NCBI GenBank assembly: GCA_001914705.1
Contig: MNDB01000041.1
Location: 1 to 8,848 of the forward strand
Length of the DNA: 8,848 nt
Direction of reading: 5' to 3'
DNA from: Actinobacteria bacterium 13_2_20CM_68_14
GTDB taxonomy: Bacteria; Actinomycetota; Thermoleophilia; Gaiellales; Gaiellaceae
Shown here: positions 6,718 through 8,848 of the stretch, piece after piece
Numbering within the stretch: the first letter of the stretch is position 1
Layout of the letters: every line of letters starts with the position of its first letter
Translations under genes and position numbers: made by a program
The notes under the pieces: model-generated
Told to the model about the DNA's origin: nothing
Databases searched by the model: none
What the model saw: only the letters and a program-made list of their open reading frames with translations

Positions 6718-7194
6718 GTGAGCAACTCGGTAACTGCGGCGATTGCGATCGCGGCTGCGGCTGCGGCGGCCCTCGCGCTGCTCGCTGCCTTGCTGGCATG
6801 GCTCCAGCTCAAACGCGTGCGCAGCTCGCAACAGGTGATGCTGGGCGGGGGCAAGGACGATCTCGTCGACTTCGCCGTCTCGCTGCAGGCGCGAATCGAC
6901 GATCTCCACCGGGCCGTCGACGAGGTCGCGGCGGGTCTCGCGCGCGTCGACCGGAGGGTCGACGAATCGCTGGCGAAGACCTCGATCGTCCGTTACGACG
7001 CCTACGAGGGCACAGGCGGACAGCAGTCGGCTTCGGTCGCGCTGCTCGACGGCGCGCGCAGCGGCATCGTCGTCAGCGCGATCCAGGGCCGGGACTACGC
7101 ACGGATCTACATGAAGGAGCTCGAGCACGGCCGCGCCTCGATTGCGCTCTCGCCGGAGGAGGAAGAGGCGGTAGAGAGGGCGATGTCGAGGTAG
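6718..7194 (+). CDS. DUF4446 family membrane protein
   Basis: A 158-residue protein of unknown function. It begins with a very Ala/Leu-rich membrane helix (about 7-29), then a basic stop-transfer (LKRVRSS), then a helical, probably coiled-coil stretch (about 48-85, LQARIDDLHRAVDEVAAGL). The C-terminal part holds the family core: SIVRYDAYEGTGGQQSASVA (89-108) followed by LLD, a strand pattern GIVVSAIQGRDYARIYMKEL (116-135), and an acidic end ALSPEEEEAVERA. These match DUF4446 proteins as I remember them from Firmicutes and deep actinobacteria, some of which lie near chromosome-maintenance genes. The GTG start at 6718 has no clear ribosome binding site; the gene starts 13 bases after the preceding stop and may rely on coupling. 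Which side of the membrane the C-terminus faces is not certain; the positive residues after the helix favour the cytoplasm. Confidence 0.88.
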   Translation: MSNSVTAAIAIAAAAAAALALLAALLAWLQLKRVRSSQQVMLGGGKDDLVDFAVSLQARIDDLHRAVDEVAAGLARVDRRVDESLAKTSIVRYDAYEGTGGQQSASVALLDGARSGIVVSAIQGRDYARIYMKELEHGRASIALSPEEEEAVERAMSR

Positions 7195-7210
7195 TCAACG
7201 GGGGCCTCAC

Positions 7211-7219
7211 TGCTATTTT
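7211..7219 (+). promoter_or_regulatory. Possible extended -10 promoter for the HNH gene
   Basis: TGCTATTTT reads as an extended -10 element (TGn + TATTTT, hexamer at 7214-7219) in otherwise GC-rich DNA. A transcript starting 7-9 bases downstream would begin at about 7226-7228, directly at the TTG start of the HNH gene, i.e. a leaderless mRNA. No good -35 is visible, which an extended -10 can tolerate. Confidence 0.4.
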
Positions 7220-7228
7220 TCGGCTGTC

Positions 7229-7738
7229 TTGCAGCAAGTCTTGGTGTTGAACGCGAGCTATGAGCCGCTCAACGTGACGACGGTTCGGCGTGCGCACGTG
7301 CTCGTGTTCAAGGGAAAGGCCGAGGTGATCGAGGAGCTCGACCAGGCATTGCGCTCCGCGACGACCACCTTTCCCTGGCCGCACGTGATCAGACTCGTCC
7401 AGTACGTTCGCGTCCCGCGGACGGTGCAGCGGAAGATCTCGCGCCGGGCCCTGTTCGCCCGCGACGACTGGCGCTGCGTCTACTGCGGCAGCGCCGGCGG
7501 TCGGCTGACGCTCGACCACGTCGTCCCGAAGAGCCGTGGCGGCGAGTCGGTCTGGGAGAACGTCGTCACGTCGTGCGCGCCCTGCAACCTGCGCAAGGGG
7601 AACCGACTGCCGCACGAGGTCTCGATGGAGCTGCACAAGAAGCCGCGGGCGCCCGCGCCCGTGCTCTTCATCCGCCTGGCGGCGCCGAAGATCCCGGACG
7701 GCTGGCAGCCGTACCTCACGGGGCTTTCGACCGCCTAG
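7229..7738 (+). CDS. HNH endonuclease family protein
   Basis: A 169-residue protein with a clear HNH nuclease module in the second half. Zinc-knuckle cysteines are Cys83/Cys86 (CVYCG) and Cys116/Cys119 (CAPCN). Between them lies the metal-binding core LTLDHVVPKSRGG (93-105, Asp96-His97), and the distal Asn is NVV (111-113) plus CNLRKGNRLP. The N-terminal half (VLVLNASYEPLNVTTVRRA, then KGKAEVIEE) is a conserved domain found in a widespread bacterial HNH group, especially in actinobacteria. The group's biological role is not settled; it is chromosomal and has no restriction methylase next to it here. The family sequence begins at or near VLVLNASYEPL, so the start is TTG 7229, or TTG 7241 or GTG 7244 slightly inside. 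No Shine-Dalgarno is present. The stop overlaps the stop of the convergent sulfurtransferase. Confidence 0.92.
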   Translation: MQQVLVLNASYEPLNVTTVRRAHVLVFKGKAEVIEELDQALRSATTTFPWPHVIRLVQYVRVPRTVQRKISRRALFARDDWRCVYCGSAGGRLTLDHVVPKSRGGESVWENVVTSCAPCNLRKGNRLPHEVSMELHKKPRAPAPVLFIRLAAPKIPDGWQPYLTGLSTA

Positions 7739-8430
7739 CTGCGCTCCGCCGGGAGTCCGAGGCCTGACCACTCGCTCCACGAGCCGGGGTAGAGCTTTGC
7801 CTCGCGGCCGGCCAGCGCGAGCCGATGGACGAGCACGGCGGCGGTGATGCCCGAGCCGCAGTACGCGACGACCTCGCCGGGCGGGATCTCCGGCAGCGGC
7901 TCGTTCCAAGGGGCGTTACGGGCACGGGGAATGTGCCCGGCGATCGGGTCGATCGGCTCGACGTCGCCGCGATAGCGCTCCGGGATGCGGGCGTCGAGCA
8001 GAACGACCTCGCCGAGGCGCTGTTGCAGCTCGTCGGCCTCGATCGTGTCGCCGGCCCGGCGGCCCGGGTTGAACTCGGCCGGCTCGACGTCCTCTTCGCC
8101 GGCTCGCAGCGGCCCCAACCAGCCTGCGAGGTCCAGCACCGCGCAATCGCCGTGCCCGAAGTGGCGCAACAGCCACCAGAGCCGTTCCGCGCCGCCCATC
8201 GAGCCGTACGCCACGACGAAGACACCGTTGCCGATGCCGGCTCGCCCGGCTGCCTCGGCGAACTGCGTCTCGTTCGGCAACGGGTGCCGTCCGCCGGGAC
8301 CCGGCGGCGACGAGAGATCTTGCTCGACGTCGAGGAAGGATGCACCGGGGATGTGCGCCTCGAGGTAGAGCTCGCGGCCGCGCGCCGGATCACCCAGCTC
8401 CCACCGGCAGTCGACGAACTGGTACCTCAT
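7735..8430 (-). CDS. Rhodanese-like sulfurtransferase (mercaptopyruvate/thiosulfate type)
   Basis: A 231-residue tandem rhodanese protein that should transfer sulfane sulfur from 3-mercaptopyruvate or thiosulfate to a thiol acceptor or cyanide. The N-terminal domain (about 1-112) has FVDCRWELGDPARGRELYLE, AHIPGASFLD (25-34) and AERLWWLLRHFGH (81-93) but no catalytic Cys. The C-terminal domain has LLDARIPERYRGD, AGHIPRARNAPWNE and the active loop CGSGITA (191-197) with catalytic Cys191. A CGSG[VI]TA loop is typical of mercaptopyruvate sulfurtransferases rather than the CRxG loop of thiosulfate-preferring ones, so that substrate is more likely. The usual length is about 280; this one starts right at the first beta strand and has a short interdomain link. 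The ATG at 8430 lacks a Shine-Dalgarno, but TACGGT lies 6 bases upstream. It follows the small Cys-rich gene by 62 bases on the same strand. Confidence 0.92.
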   Translation of the reverse strand: MRYQFVDCRWELGDPARGRELYLEAHIPGASFLDVEQDLSSPPGPGGRHPLPNETQFAEAAGRAGIGNGVFVVAYGSMGGAERLWWLLRHFGHGDCAVLDLAGWLGPLRAGEEDVEPAEFNPGRRAGDTIEADELQQRLGEVVLLDARIPERYRGDVEPIDPIAGHIPRARNAPWNEPLPEIPPGEVVAYCGSGITAAVLVHRLALAGREAKLYPGSWSEWSGLGLPAERS

Positions 8431-8436
8431 GCATGG

Positions 8437-8442
8437 ACCGTA
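8437..8442 (-). promoter_or_regulatory. Possible -10 box for a leaderless sulfurtransferase mRNA
   Basis: On the minus strand TACGGT (8442 to 8437) fits the actinobacterial TAnnnT -10 pattern and ends 6 bases before the ATG at 8430, the spacing expected if transcription starts at the initiation codon. There is no Shine-Dalgarno before this ATG, which agrees with a leaderless start. No -35 was found. Confidence 0.35.
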
Positions 8443-8461
8443 CGGCAGATCGAATCCGCGG

Positions 8462-8477
8462 CCCGACCTTGGCCGGG
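8462..8477 (-). terminator. Weak hairpin after the small Cys-rich gene
   Basis: Minus-strand RNA can form CCCGGCC/GGTCGGG with one G-U pair. The two arms are only 2 bases apart, so the innermost pair or two would open to make a loop. It lies 16 bases past the stop at 8493, in the place where a terminator for amt and the small gene could sit. There is no U-tract, so it would be at best a weak or Rho-assisted stop. Confidence 0.2.
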
Positions 8478-8492
8478 GTTAAACGGTCTAGA

Positions 8493-8633
8493 TCACACGG
8501 CGGAGCGAACGGCGGCTGGGCGGAGGCCGATCGGGCGCTTGCAGCGGTCGCAGAAGCTCTCGGAAACGCCCTTCTGCTCCGCTCGCTCGCGCAGGATCGG
8601 CCGTTCGCATTCGCATTTCGGTTCTTGATTCAT
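8493..8633 (-). CDS. Small Cys-rich zinc-ribbon-like protein coupled to amt
   Basis: A 46-residue protein starting MNQEPKCECERPILRER and ending CDRCKRPIGLRPAAVRSAV. Four cysteines form a CxC (Cys7, Cys9) and a CxxC (Cys28, Cys31) pair separated by a charged helix-like spacer. This is a plausible single-zinc site, but I recognise no named family. The ATG at 8633 overlaps the amt stop as ATGA, and GAGGAGG at 8638-8644 lies 4 bases upstream, the best ribosome binding site in the window. Those two signals, more than the sequence, argue that it is real. It contains no membrane segment and should be cytoplasmic. Its partner could be Amt, its PII regulator or something unrelated. Reading frames of about 100 codons that pass through here from upstream are chance extensions into amt. 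Confidence 0.72.
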   Translation of the reverse strand: MNQEPKCECERPILRERAEQKGVSESFCDRCKRPIGLRPAAVRSAV

Positions 8634-8848
8634 GCAGCCTCCTCGGCCGGTTGAGCGGGGACAGGCGCCGGCTCTTGCGCCGGCGCCGGACGATGCATGT
8701 GCGGGGCGCCGAGATGCCCGTGCGCCTCGGTGCCGTAGCCGCCGGGGACCGGGATGTAGAACTCGGGGTAGCCCCACATGCCGTGCTCGGAGACATCGAG
8801 CCCAGCGGTCTCGACGTGCTCCTCGACGCGGATTCCCCAGAGCCGCTT
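8630..8848 (-). CDS. amt: Ammonium transporter, C-terminus only (Amt family), runs off right edge
   Basis: The last 72 residues of an Amt/Mep/Rh ammonium channel; its membrane core is beyond the window. The segment KRLWGIRVEEHVETAGLDVS followed by EHGMWGYPEFY is the characteristic cytoplasmic C-terminal region of bacterial Amt proteins (GLR-type start, E..GLD..EHG), which in E. coli AmtB contacts neighbouring subunits and the PII protein GlnK. After YIPVPGGYGT the protein has an extra tail of about 30 residues: a His-containing stretch (HGHLGAPHMH) and then a Pro/Ala-rich end (PAPAQEPAPVPAQPAEEAA). Part of that end is encoded by a perfect 9-bp inverted repeat. The stop overlaps the start of the small Cys-rich gene. 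No glnK follows downstream, in contrast to the common amt-glnK arrangement; it could be upstream. Confidence 0.9.
   Translation of the reverse strand, partial: KRLWGIRVEEHVETAGLDVSEHGMWGYPEFYIPVPGGYGTEAHGHLGAPHMHRPAPAQEPAPVPAQPAEEAA
8664..8687. repeat. Perfect 9-bp inverted repeat (GC-rich hairpin) in amt tail
   Basis: The arms GGCGCCGGC (8664-8672) and GCCGGCGCC (8679-8687) are exact reverse complements with a 6-base loop. Each arm also contains the palindrome GGCGCC. All 18 paired bases are G or C, so the RNA stem would be very stable. It lies about 30 bases before the amt stop and about 20 bases before the ribosome binding site of the small gene. No T-run follows on either strand. Confidence 0.8.

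Noticed and set aside
5480..6721. A 413-codon plus-strand open frame overlapping the CARDB-like gene in another frame
   Set aside because: It is Arg-rich without domains; the other frame has a membrane helix, strand patterns and a plausible ribosome binding site.
7229..7738. HNH protein as part of a restriction, retro- or anti-phage defence system
   Set aside because: No methylase, reverse transcriptase, helicase or other defence gene lies nearby, and the neighbours are ordinary chromosomal genes.
7073..7909. A 278-codon minus-strand open frame across the HNH gene and part of the DUF4446 gene
   Set aside because: It runs antisense to an intact HNH motif set and through the sulfurtransferase in another frame, with no domain of its own.
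1..8848. tRNA, rRNA, CRISPR arrays, insertion sequences and attachment sites
   Set aside because: No cloverleaf, regularly spaced repeats, transposase motifs or terminal inverted repeats were seen by eye on either strand.

Overview
The window is GC-rich bacterial DNA with dense genes, many GTG/TTG starts and several ATGA/GTGA start-stop overlaps. The gene order fhaA-fhaB-pstP-rodA-pbpA on the minus strand is the classic actinobacterial Ser/Thr-phosphosignalling and cell-wall cluster. A DUF4446 protein and a deep-branching style of each protein (compact FhaA, phosphatase without an extracellular sensor domain) suggest an early-branching Actinomycetota such as Thermoleophilia/Gaiellales. That placement is inference. 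No mobile element, CRISPR array or RNA gene was recognised, and no gene-free stretch reaches 300 bases.

Region 1 (1-5442, minus strand) reads from right to left: a Ser/Thr protein kinase whose C-terminal half is a polytopic membrane domain, FhaA (DUF3662 + FHA), FhaB (membrane anchor + FHA), a PP2C phosphatase (PstP type), a RodA/FtsW-type SEDS glycosyltransferase, and the N-terminus of a class B penicillin-binding protein that runs off the left edge. The genes are separated by 25, 1, -4, 3 and -4 bases, so they look like one operon. By family knowledge, the kinase and phosphatase set the phosphorylation of targets, the two FHA proteins read phosphothreonine, and the SEDS/PBP pair polymerises and crosslinks peptidoglycan.

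Region 2 (5443-5552) is a short divergent promoter region. Region 3 (5553-7738, plus strand) holds a single-pass membrane protein with a probable CARDB-like Ig domain, a DUF4446 membrane/coiled-coil protein, and an HNH endonuclease that may be translated from a leaderless mRNA.

Region 4 (7735-8848, minus strand) holds a mercaptopyruvate/thiosulfate-type sulfurtransferase convergent with the HNH gene, sharing a CTAG as both stop codons. Upstream lie a 46-residue Cys-rich protein and the C-terminus of an ammonium transporter (Amt). The small gene is translationally coupled to amt and has an excellent ribosome binding site.

The most interesting items are the multi-pass membrane kinase heading the morphogenesis operon, a two-cysteine insertion in the extracellular loop of the SEDS protein, the small zinc-ribbon-like protein tied to Amt, and a perfect GC-rich hairpin in the amt tail.
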